From IMG/VR virus record IMGVR_UViG_3300044644_001125, positions 1-64,000 of that record: 64,000 bases of DNA. The stretch is one strand, 5' to 3'. Origin of the DNA: a virus. Positions 52,799 through 60,877 of this stretch are shown piece after piece (positions within the stretch are counted from its first letter, which is position 1; each line of letters opens with the position of its first letter). The notes beneath the pieces are model-generated. The model made no database searches, had not been told where the DNA came from, and saw only the letters and a program-made list of their open reading frames with translations. The translations under genes and the position numbers were made by a program.

Positions 52799-53712
52799 AA
52801 GTAGCAATCTATCATAGGTCAGTTCCTAATGCCAAGAACCAAGAGAAAGTTGATTTATTAAATCACTTTGCTACTGGAGTTGCGCGTAATGGTGATGCGG
52901 TTATTAATGTAAATGATTTGATGTATCAATCCACTGATGTTGGTGTTATACAAGGTTGGGTTAGTAATGATATTAAAAGACCTCATTTGAGATTGCGAAA
53001 TACCGTAGTTGAAGAACAAATCAAATCTGGTAAGTATGCGGTTGCAGTTGATAGCAACTTGTTTCTTTATAACGATACTACAAATGCGTTACATTATTTA
53101 AGATATAGTTTTAACGGTATATTTCCAAACACAGGAATCTACTGCGATTCTGTGATAGATCCTACTAGATGGCAGAAGATAAGTAAGAACTTAAACTTAA
53201 GTCTAAAAGATAATAGAACTACCGGTAATCATATCTTAATTTGCATGCAACGGAATGGTGGTTGGAGCATGGGTGGTGCGGATGTTCAAGATTGGGCTAT
53301 TTCTACAATAAATGAATTAAGAAAGTACACCGATAGACCAATTGTTATTAGACCACATCCAGGTGATAAAGCAACGAAGGAGTTGCTTAATTCTACAAAT
53401 GCAACGAATAAGTTGCGTGGTTTGACTATCAGTGGCAATCCAAATCTAAAAGATGATTTAATCAATTGTTGGGCAGTGGTGAATTGCAATTCTAGTCCAG
53501 TAGTTGGTGCTGCTATTGAGGGATTCCCTATCTTCGTTACTGACCCTGATAAAAGTCAATGTAGAGAAGTAGCAAACTTGAGTTTATCTGATATAGAAAA
53601 CCCATTACTACCAGATAGGCAGCAATGGGTTGAAAGACTATCCATGTTTCACTGGAACTTTGATGAGTTAAAGTCTGGTGAATGTTGGGCTCATATGCGT
53701 AGTTTTATTTGA
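52795..53712 (+). CDS. GT-B-like glycosyltransferase family protein, paralogue 3
   Basis: 305 residues from a GTG that overlaps the previous stop (GTGA). Its C-terminal half carries HILICMQRNGGWSMGG, TDRPIVIRPHPGD and AVVNCNSSPVVGAAIEGFP with LSLSDIENPLLPDRQQWVERL, closely matching the gene at 58.9 kb (NPVLPDREDWFLKL). A copy of the dispersed 12-mer (53203) and a one-mismatch copy (53446) lie within the reading frame as LKDN and LKDD. It ends tail to tail with the leftward gene, overlapping by 8 bp with no terminator. Confidence 0.66.
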   Translation: MKVAIYHRSVPNAKNQEKVDLLNHFATGVARNGDAVINVNDLMYQSTDVGVIQGWVSNDIKRPHLRLRNTVVEEQIKSGKYAVAVDSNLFLYNDTTNALHYLRYSFNGIFPNTGIYCDSVIDPTRWQKISKNLNLSLKDNRTTGNHILICMQRNGGWSMGGADVQDWAISTINELRKYTDRPIVIRPHPGDKATKELLNSTNATNKLRGLTISGNPNLKDDLINCWAVVNCNSSPVVGAAIEGFPIFVTDPDKSQCREVANLSLSDIENPLLPDRQQWVERLSMFHWNFDELKSGECWAHMRSFI

Positions 53713-54364
53713 AATTTTCGATAAACTTCTGTAGTAATGCGACATCTGCATCCCGATAGTGTACGGTTTTATCCCAGATCCAATCATCTCTTTCACGCAT
53801 CCATGAATGATGATAGGTCCTATTAACCGCGTCTTTTATATTTTCAATTGGCATTTCGAAATCTGCGATCAAGTGAAATCTACCAAGTGACATTGCAACT
53901 TCACGGATCCAGGTGTCAACGTACCAGTGATAAAACACGGGTGGTAAGAAATAACCAACCGTGTTAATCCAGTTTTTATGTAAGCAAAAATGTGGGTTCT
54001 TTTTCTTACCAACTGATGGAGCTCTTGGATATATACATGCGATTTTATCTGGGTATTGGTTAAATGCATTGATTACTTTTAAACCCCAATTGGCACAATC
54101 AAATTGAGCATCATCACCAACTAAGAATAATATATCATGTGTAGCTTTTTCAGCCATCAAGTTCCAACTATAGCAGGTGCTTTGATTTGGACCAATTATA
54201 TATTGCGTTACATTCAAGAATGAAAGATAATCTTGTAGTAATGGGTCGTCTGCGTTCAAATAAAACTTGATATCTACTTCACAACCAGCAGATTTAAACG
54301 CGGAATCCATCATACGTTTTGCTAATTCTGGTCTACTTCTACTAGGTGTTAAGATGCTAATCAT
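53705..54364 (-). CDS. Glycosyltransferase family 2-like protein
   Basis: 219 residues from the ATG at 54364, which overlaps the upstream stop as ATGA; an ATG three codons earlier is less likely. MISILTPSRSRPELAKRMMD is the opening of a GT-A family 2 enzyme, and ATHDILFLVGDDAQF supplies a DD pair as the metal-binding motif. Later YPRAPS and HFCLHKNWINTVGYF form the acceptor-side region. It is the last gene of the seven-gene leftward glycan operon. Confidence 0.75.
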   Translation of the reverse strand: MISILTPSRSRPELAKRMMDSAFKSAGCEVDIKFYLNADDPLLQDYLSFLNVTQYIIGPNQSTCYSWNLMAEKATHDILFLVGDDAQFDCANWGLKVINAFNQYPDKIACIYPRAPSVGKKKNPHFCLHKNWINTVGYFLPPVFYHWYVDTWIREVAMSLGRFHLIADFEMPIENIKDAVNRTYHHSWMRERDDWIWDKTVHYRDADVALLQKFIENFK

Positions 54365-54924
54365 ACAGACCAATTAATTGAATTAATTTCGGCTATTAAT
54401 TCAGAATTTGCTGATAACACGCCAAGACCAGCAGAATGGGCGAATCGCATTTTTGGTAAATCTATATTATCGAACACATTCCTTACCTCCTTAAATGCAG
54501 ACGTGTCATGCATTATAATAACTGCATTTGGTGTTAAAAATTTACGCCAGGTTTGATAATCATTCATTGCTGCTTCGTATGTGTGTAAACCGTCGATATG
54601 CAAAATATCTATGGGTTTATCCCAGCCACCGGCAACATCGTTAAAAAAACCTTTAATGATTTCGATATTCCCGTATCCATTTGAGTTGATAATCGACATC
54701 ACGGTATCATACGCATCCGGGTGGTGCCCTGCATGAATATCACCTTCGAATGAGTCAATACCATAAACAGTTCCGATATTTGGATTTGCTAGGCAAAACA
54801 AACTGTACCCGTAATCGACTCCTAGATCAACGGATGTAGTTGGTTTTACTTTATTAACCAGCCATTCAGCGAACACGCGATGACCTTTCCACGCACTTGC
54901 TAGTTGTTCTATATCGTATTTCAT
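54361..54924 (-). CDS. SAM-dependent methyltransferase (class I)
   Basis: 187 residues. SVDLGVDYGYSLF (residues 31-43) is the SAM-binding motif I, YGIDSFEGD the acidic loop after strand 2, and IDILHIDGLHTYEAAMNDYQ the motif found in sugar or polysaccharide O-methyltransferases of the methyltransferase-24 type. With glycosyltransferases on either side and a 4-bp overlap with both, it probably methylates a sugar of the glycan being built. DNA or protein as substrate is less likely by context. Confidence 0.82.
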   Translation of the reverse strand: MKYDIEQLASAWKGHRVFAEWLVNKVKPTTSVDLGVDYGYSLFCLANPNIGTVYGIDSFEGDIHAGHHPDAYDTVMSIINSNGYGNIEIIKGFFNDVAGGWDKPIDILHIDGLHTYEAAMNDYQTWRKFLTPNAVIIMHDTSAFKEVRNVFDNIDLPKMRFAHSAGLGVLSANSELIAEINSINWSV

Positions 54925-55610
54925 TGGTTTCCTTTGTATAATGATTTGGGGTAAGCTGATCTATAATGATCAACATTACTGTTGTGTAAGGTAACTGCAT
55001 TTGGTTTTCCAATACCAATCCAAAATTCGGCATCGTGCCGGTATGGGTAATTTTCAAAATTAAATTGCGATGCATTACTATCTGCCACTGGTAAAATGAA
55101 ACTTGGTAACTTCTGAATATATTCAGAAGTAGCCCACCAGAAATTACCAGCATAATGAGGGTATTTAGAGTTTTCCATCCAGTTTACACCGACTGTGTCA
55201 AAACCAGCATTCAAGTAAGTTACACACTGTTTCCAACAGTCAACTGTGTAGAATAGCATTAGCTCACGCCAGTCCGTTATATTCGCTGTTTTCTTTGACT
55301 TCAATTTCGATGCACCTTTGTGATGTAAATACAAAACATACGAATCCGATGTGTCGCATATCAATTTTAACTCATTTAGTGTTGGTATTTCGTATTCATA
55401 TGTATTAGTTTCTGGGTATAGAACGAGCGCATTGGGATATTCCTGCATTTTAGTTTCCACCCAGCTGAAATTTGCTTTATCATACTGGCAATATATGAAC
55501 ACTCTTGCGTGGTTGATTAGGTCAGATTCTATCACATGATTTAAAATGTCAATAGCAATGTGTTCAGAACCAGGTATATCTACTAAGTGAATGAATACAT
55601 TAAGTTCCAT
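54921..55610 (-). CDS. Probable glycosyltransferase (unclassified)
   Basis: 229 residues. Typical features are MELNVFIHLVDI, YVLYLHHKGASK (an LHHKG motif seen in rhamnan- and polysaccharide-type transferases, GT-A like) and HYAGNFWWATSEYIQKLP with YPYRHDAEFWIGIG. The H-x-G-N-F-W-W motif is common in phage and bacterial sugar transferases whose activity is not characterised. Overlaps the epimerase gene upstream by 11 bp and the methyltransferase by 4 bp. Confidence 0.68.
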   Translation of the reverse strand: MELNVFIHLVDIPGSEHIAIDILNHVIESDLINHARVFIYCQYDKANFSWVETKMQEYPNALVLYPETNTYEYEIPTLNELKLICDTSDSYVLYLHHKGASKLKSKKTANITDWRELMLFYTVDCWKQCVTYLNAGFDTVGVNWMENSKYPHYAGNFWWATSEYIQKLPSFILPVADSNASQFNFENYPYRHDAEFWIGIGKPNAVTLHNSNVDHYRSAYPKSLYKGNQ

Positions 55611-56445
55611 GTGGTATCCTAAGCAACTCTTCCAATGTGTATAGTTGTTTCATATGCTTTGATGGATTTGATAATACACTGTATTCAATATCCCCGGGTC
55701 GTCTATTACCAACGGATACCTTAAACTCTACAGAATTTACCATTTTAAATGTCTCTACGATTTGGTTTACACTAATTCCGATACCATGGCCTAAGTTTTC
55801 AATTTGATTTGTTGGGTTTTTTATTACTGATATTATTGAGTTGCATATTTCATTGACATGCGTGTAATCCCGAATACATGTACCATCGAATGTATTGTAA
55901 TCGTTTCCAAATATTGTAAAATTACCACTAGTTCTAGCATTCATTAATGAGTAGAATAAACCATCTGGGTTTGTCGGAGTTATACCATCACAGCCGATTA
56001 CGTTGTAAAATCTAAAAATGGTGAATTGTATGTCGTTTTCGATGCAGTGCTGTATTGATATATCTTCGGCCATTTTCTTAGAAAGTCCATATGGACTTTC
56101 TAAGTTATCAGCAGCCCCAGTAGATGCTAGAATATAATGCGATGTTTTTATATGCCGTAATATATTTAATGTACCGGACACGTTTGTTGTGTAGTATGCA
56201 ACTGGATTTATAGTACTTTCGGCCACTGATACCAAGGCGGCTAAATGTATTACGCAATCAAACTCTATACCAATCATATCAGCTTCGCACAAGGTAGTTA
56301 TATCAGCTGCGTAGAATGTATCAACTGGAATAGCTGGTTGATTTCTGTCTAAACCTGATACACTGAAACAACCAGCGGCATTCAGTAATTTGGTTAAATG
56401 TGAACCGATATACCCAGAATTACCGGTTATTAATATGCGTTTCAT
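55600..56445 (-). CDS. NAD-dependent sugar epimerase/dehydratase (UDP-glucose 4-epimerase type)
   Basis: 281 residues. MKRILITGNSGYIGSHLTKL gives the GxxGxxG NAD site. FDCVIHLAALVSVAES is the usual strand 4 region, the active Tyr-Lys pair lies in SPYGLSKKMAED (YxxxK), and IRDYTHVNEICNSI and GIGISVNQIVE follow, as in GalE-like short-chain dehydrogenases. It should interconvert or modify a nucleotide sugar used by the cassette. It is slightly short for GalE (338). It overlaps the gene upstream by 4 bp. Confidence 0.88.
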   Translation of the reverse strand: MKRILITGNSGYIGSHLTKLLNAAGCFSVSGLDRNQPAIPVDTFYAADITTLCEADMIGIEFDCVIHLAALVSVAESTINPVAYYTTNVSGTLNILRHIKTSHYILASTGAADNLESPYGLSKKMAEDISIQHCIENDIQFTIFRFYNVIGCDGITPTNPDGLFYSLMNARTSGNFTIFGNDYNTFDGTCIRDYTHVNEICNSIISVIKNPTNQIENLGHGIGISVNQIVETFKMVNSVEFKVSVGNRRPGDIEYSVLSNPSKHMKQLYTLEELLRIPHGT

Positions 56446-57413
56446 GTTGATTTTTTACCAAAGTACGCGTCTAATCCTTCATTTTTATACGAACGACCGC
56501 CACTGATTGATTTGATCGTTTCGTTTTCAAATGCATCTATTTGGCAATTTGGATTCAACCCAACCTGCTGGTATAGTGGTTCGAATCGGTTACCATAAAT
56601 ATTAAACAGTAAGTTAAGAGTCCCACCAATATACAACGCCTGTTTACCCATTTCTGATTTTATGTAGTTTCCAATAAACATGGCATACGAACCGCATGAT
56701 AGAAACGCAATATCAAACTCAATTTCTTTAATTTCAGCAACCATCCGATGGCATTCATCATGCCAATTTACTGTCGTTAGATTTAGATTATCAGCAGAAT
56801 CACCAGCATCATTATACGTGATGTTTGTGTTGTATGTTTTTAGTATAAAATTTGGGAATTTGTAATCGTAAAACAATTCATCTTTTCGGGTGAATTGGTA
56901 CTCAATACTTTTTGAAAACGGGCTTACTATTAGGATAGTTTTATTATCACCCCAGGATTTAAACGATTCCAAGAACGGTTTTACTGGTTGTACGTATTGG
57001 TTCCAGTTGAATAAAACTTTGTTTTCTGATATATATGATATAAATGGCTCGTATCTTTGGTCAAATTCTGATTTACCACGCAGCATGAATTTAAAATGTT
57101 TCTCCTGTTTACCAGCATATCCGATTAAATCGCCATTTGTATAATAGGTAATCATTGATTCCAAAAATAGCCTGAAGCAATCTTTACTATTATTAAAATC
57201 AAAATAGCCGTTTAATTCTTTAACTCTTCTGGTAGCTCTATTATACCAAGCATCGTCATGTATGATTTCGTTGTTGTTAAAATAATCACACACTAATTCA
57301 AAATCAGACCCACCAATTCTACTAATAAACATTGGGTGTGGTCTAGCCATATAGTCGGTAAAATACTTCATGATATCTGTAGTATCGTGCAGTACATTGA
57401 CTTTGTTAATCAT
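56442..57413 (-). CDS. Probable glycosyltransferase, GT-D-like
   Basis: 323 residues. FISRIGGSDFELVCDYF near residue 29 resembles the S-x-x-R-x-G-D-G-E opening of GT-D-type glycosyltransferases, and IAFLSCGSYAMFIGNYIKSEMGKQA near residue 235 matches their S-C-G-x-x-x-x-x-I-G-x-x-I region, split here over two helices. Between them is a variable middle with ILIVSPFSKSIEYQ. The fold assignment is by pattern memory. Position inside the leftward glycan operon with 4-bp overlaps supports a sugar-transfer role. Confidence 0.58.
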   Translation of the reverse strand: MINKVNVLHDTTDIMKYFTDYMARPHPMFISRIGGSDFELVCDYFNNNEIIHDDAWYNRATRRVKELNGYFDFNNSKDCFRLFLESMITYYTNGDLIGYAGKQEKHFKFMLRGKSEFDQRYEPFISYISENKVLFNWNQYVQPVKPFLESFKSWGDNKTILIVSPFSKSIEYQFTRKDELFYDYKFPNFILKTYNTNITYNDAGDSADNLNLTTVNWHDECHRMVAEIKEIEFDIAFLSCGSYAMFIGNYIKSEMGKQALYIGGTLNLLFNIYGNRFEPLYQQVGLNPNCQIDAFENETIKSISGGRSYKNEGLDAYFGKKST

Positions 57414-58087
57414 TTATGCTCCCAAAAATTGGTTCGTGTCAGGCTTTTCTTGCCGTCTTTCTTTGTTAGGGCAGTACCCATAGTATAATTGTGTATTTGA
57501 ATCTTAACATGGTATTGATTAATCGCATTATCTGCTGGCAGGAATGTATTCGCATATGTTTCAATTAGTTTCTTAGCAGCATGTGGTTTGATAGCATATC
57601 CACAGCAACCGGGCATTGACGAATTCCTGTACTCAGAAGCTGCAGGTTCACTGGTTGGATCTAAAAGATAATTGATATACCGTTCACTTTTCGCTGGATG
57701 TCCCAATGCAACTACAAGTACATCATCCCATTCTACTGGGATAAACTCTCTGGTTAATACAATATCATCTTCCCATATGATAATGGGTTCATCCAACTCA
57801 ACGCATTTCTTCCATAGGTTATAGTGACTGAAGAAACAGCCTTTGACACCAGGTGAACTCATTTTAGAAACTGCTTTGGAATCTACATCATCTGTATCTA
57901 TCGGGCCTTTAATACCAAATGGGTGTAAAGTTCTTCCTTCTTGTTCCATTTGCAATACCGCATCATTACCATAAGTACCTTCGAATAGTTCAACTGTTGC
58001 TCCAAAAGATTCTAAATTATCTTTTAGGTTAGTAGCTGTTTCCAAAGAAGCTGGAATCTTTGATAGATGGATGATATAGTTGTTCAT
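57410..58087 (-). CDS. Glycosyltransferase family 25 (LPS-type)
   Basis: 225 residues from the ATG at 58087 that overlaps the upstream stop (ATGA); a TTG six bases earlier is rejected. NYIIHLSKIPASL, KGCFFSHYNLWKKCVE and IIIWEDDIVLTREFIP are the three hallmarks of GT25 enzymes of LPS synthesis (the WEDD pair binds metal), and PGCCGYAIKPHAAKKLI completes the domain. Two exact copies of the dispersed 12-mer lie in the frame (57661 and 58016). It likely adds galactose or another hexose to the glycan. Confidence 0.85.
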   Translation of the reverse strand: MNNYIIHLSKIPASLETATNLKDNLESFGATVELFEGTYGNDAVLQMEQEGRTLHPFGIKGPIDTDDVDSKAVSKMSSPGVKGCFFSHYNLWKKCVELDEPIIIWEDDIVLTREFIPVEWDDVLVVALGHPAKSERYINYLLDPTSEPAASEYRNSSMPGCCGYAIKPHAAKKLIETYANTFLPADNAINQYHVKIQIHNYTMGTALTKKDGKKSLTRTNFWEHK

Positions 58088-58887
58088 TGCCAATAAGCCT
58101 CGGTTCTTGGAACTTTCAAATCAGATAAATTGCTACGGGCTGCTTGCTTTCTATCACCTTTCAAGTGGTCTAAGTACGCACCCCATTCACTGTTAATCAA
58201 TGGATGACCTTCACCAGCAATCAAATGACTACTCCAATCTAATTCATTCAAGTCAAATAGCTTTCTAACTGCATCGAATACATAACTATCATGCCATTCT
58301 TCTAATGTGAAAATACCATTCTCAGCATCATCATAATAACGTTGGAACTTAGCTAAGAATCGACGAACCTTTTCACTCTTTAAATTCATGGCATATAAGC
58401 CACATTCGGTGTACTTTCCTTTACGACCTAAGAAACAAATGTCTTTATTAGGTGGACATAATCTTTCGATTTCAGCCATCGTAATTGGACTATGGCAAAT
58501 CGTGTCAGCATCCATCCAAATTAACATATCTGCTTTAGAACGACTGGCGCAGTGAAATATACTGTAAACCTTGTGAGCGAAGCGAACTGCATCCCATTTG
58601 AAACCAACCTTTTGTGTTTTATCTGGGTGCTTCTGAGTTGAATCTTCACACCAACCAGTAGCCATTGGAATATCTTTCCACTTGTCTTTAAATGCCATTA
58701 ACTCTGGTACATTTACTAGGTTGAATAAACTGGCATTGTCAACATGTTCAATATTAGGCTTGCAATTCTCTGGGTATAGTTGTAAAGTGACCTCTTTAGG
58801 CCAGTTCTCATTGAATGAATCGATCATTCGTTGAGCATACGTGGTCAAACCTTTTTGATTAAATGTTGTTACTACAGTGACTTTCAT
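58084..58887 (-). CDS. Glycosyltransferase, GT-A-like
   Basis: 267 residues. MKVTVVTTFNQKGLTTYAQR opens a GT-A fold, ADMLIWMDADTICHSPI carries the DxD, and ICFLGRKGKYTECGLYAMNL then GIFTLEEWHDSYVFDAVRK follow. This pattern occurs in uncharacterised phage proteins annotated as glycosyltransferases. First gene of the leftward cassette; a leftward late-type element (58910-58917) lies just upstream in the 41-bp divergent gap. Confidence 0.75.
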   Translation of the reverse strand: MKVTVVTTFNQKGLTTYAQRMIDSFNENWPKEVTLQLYPENCKPNIEHVDNASLFNLVNVPELMAFKDKWKDIPMATGWCEDSTQKHPDKTQKVGFKWDAVRFAHKVYSIFHCASRSKADMLIWMDADTICHSPITMAEIERLCPPNKDICFLGRKGKYTECGLYAMNLKSEKVRRFLAKFQRYYDDAENGIFTLEEWHDSYVFDAVRKLFDLNELDWSSHLIAGEGHPLINSEWGAYLDHLKGDRKQAARSNLSDLKVPRTEAYWQ

Positions 58888-58901
58888 ATTTTCTCTATTC
58901 G

Positions 58902-58917
58902 TTAAATAACTATTTAG
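58902..58917. promoter_or_regulatory. Divergent late-type elements between glycan genes
   Basis: TTAAATAA on the plus strand (58902-58909) and CTAAATAG on the minus strand (58910-58917) lie back to back in the short gap between 58887 and 58929, so both cassettes may be late. Confidence 0.5.
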
Positions 58918-58928
58918 TGAGGTTTACA

Positions 58929-59753
58929 ATGCGATTTCGGTTATATAGAGAGTTCGGTGCAATGAATAGCGGTCCAGTATTCGATGCGTTTGAACAAGGA
59001 TTACTGGCATTAGGCCATAGCGTAGTAGACGAAGATTCCGATGTTGATGTTATCTGGTCAGTTCTATGGAAAGGCAGAATGGCTCCGAATGCTGGAATAT
59101 ATGAATCAGCTAAAGTTACCAATAAACCAATTGTCATACTAGAAATTGGAAGCCTAATACGTGGAACTACATGGAAAGTTTCGCTGAATCACATGAATGC
59201 GCTAGGGTTCTACGGCCATGAAACTGATTTGGATGAAAACAGACCAGCTAAGTTAGGACTGGCACTAAAAGATAATGCAACCAGAAAACCTGAAATTCTA
59301 CTTGCATTGCAACATCAAGATAGTTTACAATGGCAACATCAAATGCCAACGGTTGACTGGATTGAACAAACCATCGCAGTAATCAGACAATATACCGATA
59401 GAACTGTAGTAGTAAGACCGCATCCTAGGTCAATTATATATGTACCAATTAGAAAAGATGTTCACTGTGAACGTCCAAACCGAGTTACTGGAACTTACGA
59501 TAGCTACGATATAGATTACAATTATCATTGTGTAGTTAACCACAATAGTGGTCCTTCTATACAAGCCGCTATTCATGGAACACCTGTTATTTGTGATAGT
59601 ACTAGTCTGGCATACCCAGTAAGTTCACCGATGAAAACAGTACACAACCCAGTATTACCCGATAGAGAAGATTGGTTTTTAAAATTAACACATACGGAAT
59701 GGACTTTAGATGAAATTACCACTGGCCTACCTTTAAAAAGACTACTTATATGA
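58929..59753 (+). CDS. GT-B-like glycosyltransferase family protein, paralogue 4
   Basis: 274 residues from the ATG at 58929, preceded by GAGG at the right distance; an in-frame GTG at 58917 is less suitable. It shows the same arrangement as the three genes at 51.0-53.7 kb: ILLALQHQDSLQWQHQ, TDRTVVVRPHPRS, VNHNSGPSIQAAIHGTPV and NPVLPDREDWFLKL. The N-terminal half has VIWSVLWKGRMAPN. An exact copy of the dispersed 12-mer (59265) encodes LKDN. Four paralogues in one phage suggest several linkages or several polymer repeats are made. Confidence 0.66.
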   Translation: MRFRLYREFGAMNSGPVFDAFEQGLLALGHSVVDEDSDVDVIWSVLWKGRMAPNAGIYESAKVTNKPIVILEIGSLIRGTTWKVSLNHMNALGFYGHETDLDENRPAKLGLALKDNATRKPEILLALQHQDSLQWQHQMPTVDWIEQTIAVIRQYTDRTVVVRPHPRSIIYVPIRKDVHCERPNRVTGTYDSYDIDYNYHCVVNHNSGPSIQAAIHGTPVICDSTSLAYPVSSPMKTVHNPVLPDREDWFLKLTHTEWTLDEITTGLPLKRLLI

Positions 59754-60877
59754 TACCTTATATTGAAGACGTATACCCATTATTCTACGGATTAGTTGAG
59801 AAATTTGATCCATCAGTTGCAACCGCAGCTAAACAATTTAAAACAATGTGTCAGGATGGTAAACAATTCACCGACAAACAAGCCGGTTATTTGTTATCCA
59901 TAATGTCTAGTCACAAACATCAAGTACCAGTTGACTTATCTCCGGTACTTGACAACCCTAGTTGGAAATTATCTTTTAGACAAATAGATACCGGTAAACG
60001 GGTCTGGATTACAGATAATCGAGTACATATACAATTTCCGTTTAGTATCAAAGCCAACTTCGAATCTGAATTTGATGATGAATCTACTAGTTGGAATTCC
60101 GAGTTACGATATCGCACAGGTAGTCTATTTGATATTAATGTCATACAGTTATACGATTTTGCATTAAGACATGGTTTTGAAATAGACCCGTCATTTGAAA
60201 CTATTGCGTTTGAAACCGAAGATTGCCTAGCTGAAGAAAAGCAAGCATCTCCGCATAGTGTGGTTATCGATAAGCAAGTATATTTGGTTAACTCAACCGA
60301 AGAAACCGATACTTGGTTTGATTCACATAAAACCGGTAATCGACTTCAAGACCTATTCTTAGCAAAACACATGGGATATTTGTATGCTGGTAGACCAAGA
60401 AACTTAGTAGAACGCATCGCTTCATTACCTGAAAATGCTTTTTGGTTAACAGATATCGATAGATTCTTGGTACTTTGCCACCATATACAAGGTAAAGTGT
60501 GTATTGTACTAGATAGAGCAAGCAACAATTATTATTGGTTACAAGATTTCATCGAAGAAGTTAAACGCTCACCTATTTCAATGGACGAGGTTAAGTATGG
60601 GTCTGCGGTAAAAGGTAACAATCCACTCAATGATATAGTCATTGAATATGGGTTGAATAAGAATGTACGTTCTGGAAAAATCATAATAAGTATCTACAGA
60701 CCGAATAATTGGTTGATAGATCAATCAGAAAATGTTATGATGCTAGTTACAAACAACATATACCCGTCAACAAATGTAGTAACCAGAGAATGGCTAGATT
60801 CGCATCCTTGTGTTATTCATTTAAGCGAATATAAACCAACAATCCACCACTGGAGTAAGAACCTTGTCAAACTGTAA
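59750..60877 (+). CDS. Hypothetical protein preceding UvsW
   Basis: 375 residues; ATGA overlap with the glycosyltransferase before and a 14-bp overlap with uvsW after. The N-terminal half includes KQFTDKQAGYLLSIM, then a beta-rich region and a Rossmann-like C-terminal half (VCIVLDRASNNYYWLQDFIE, GKIIISIYRPNNWL, VMMLVTNNIYPSTNV). This could be a degenerate nucleotide-binding domain, but no P-loop or DExD box is present. Overlap with the helicase gene suggests a linked role in recombination or repair; otherwise unknown. Confidence 0.55.
   Translation: MIPYIEDVYPLFYGLVEKFDPSVATAAKQFKTMCQDGKQFTDKQAGYLLSIMSSHKHQVPVDLSPVLDNPSWKLSFRQIDTGKRVWITDNRVHIQFPFSIKANFESEFDDESTSWNSELRYRTGSLFDINVIQLYDFALRHGFEIDPSFETIAFETEDCLAEEKQASPHSVVIDKQVYLVNSTEETDTWFDSHKTGNRLQDLFLAKHMGYLYAGRPRNLVERIASLPENAFWLTDIDRFLVLCHHIQGKVCIVLDRASNNYYWLQDFIEEVKRSPISMDEVKYGSAVKGNNPLNDIVIEYGLNKNVRSGKIIISIYRPNNWLIDQSENVMMLVTNNIYPSTNVVTREWLDSHPCVIHLSEYKPTIHHWSKNLVKL

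Noticed and set aside
50483-59979. In-gene copies of the 12-mer as evidence for the dispersed repeat
   Set aside because: They encode L-K-D-N/D-like or other natural segments with common codons, so some may be chance; the case rests on intergenic and gene-end copies.
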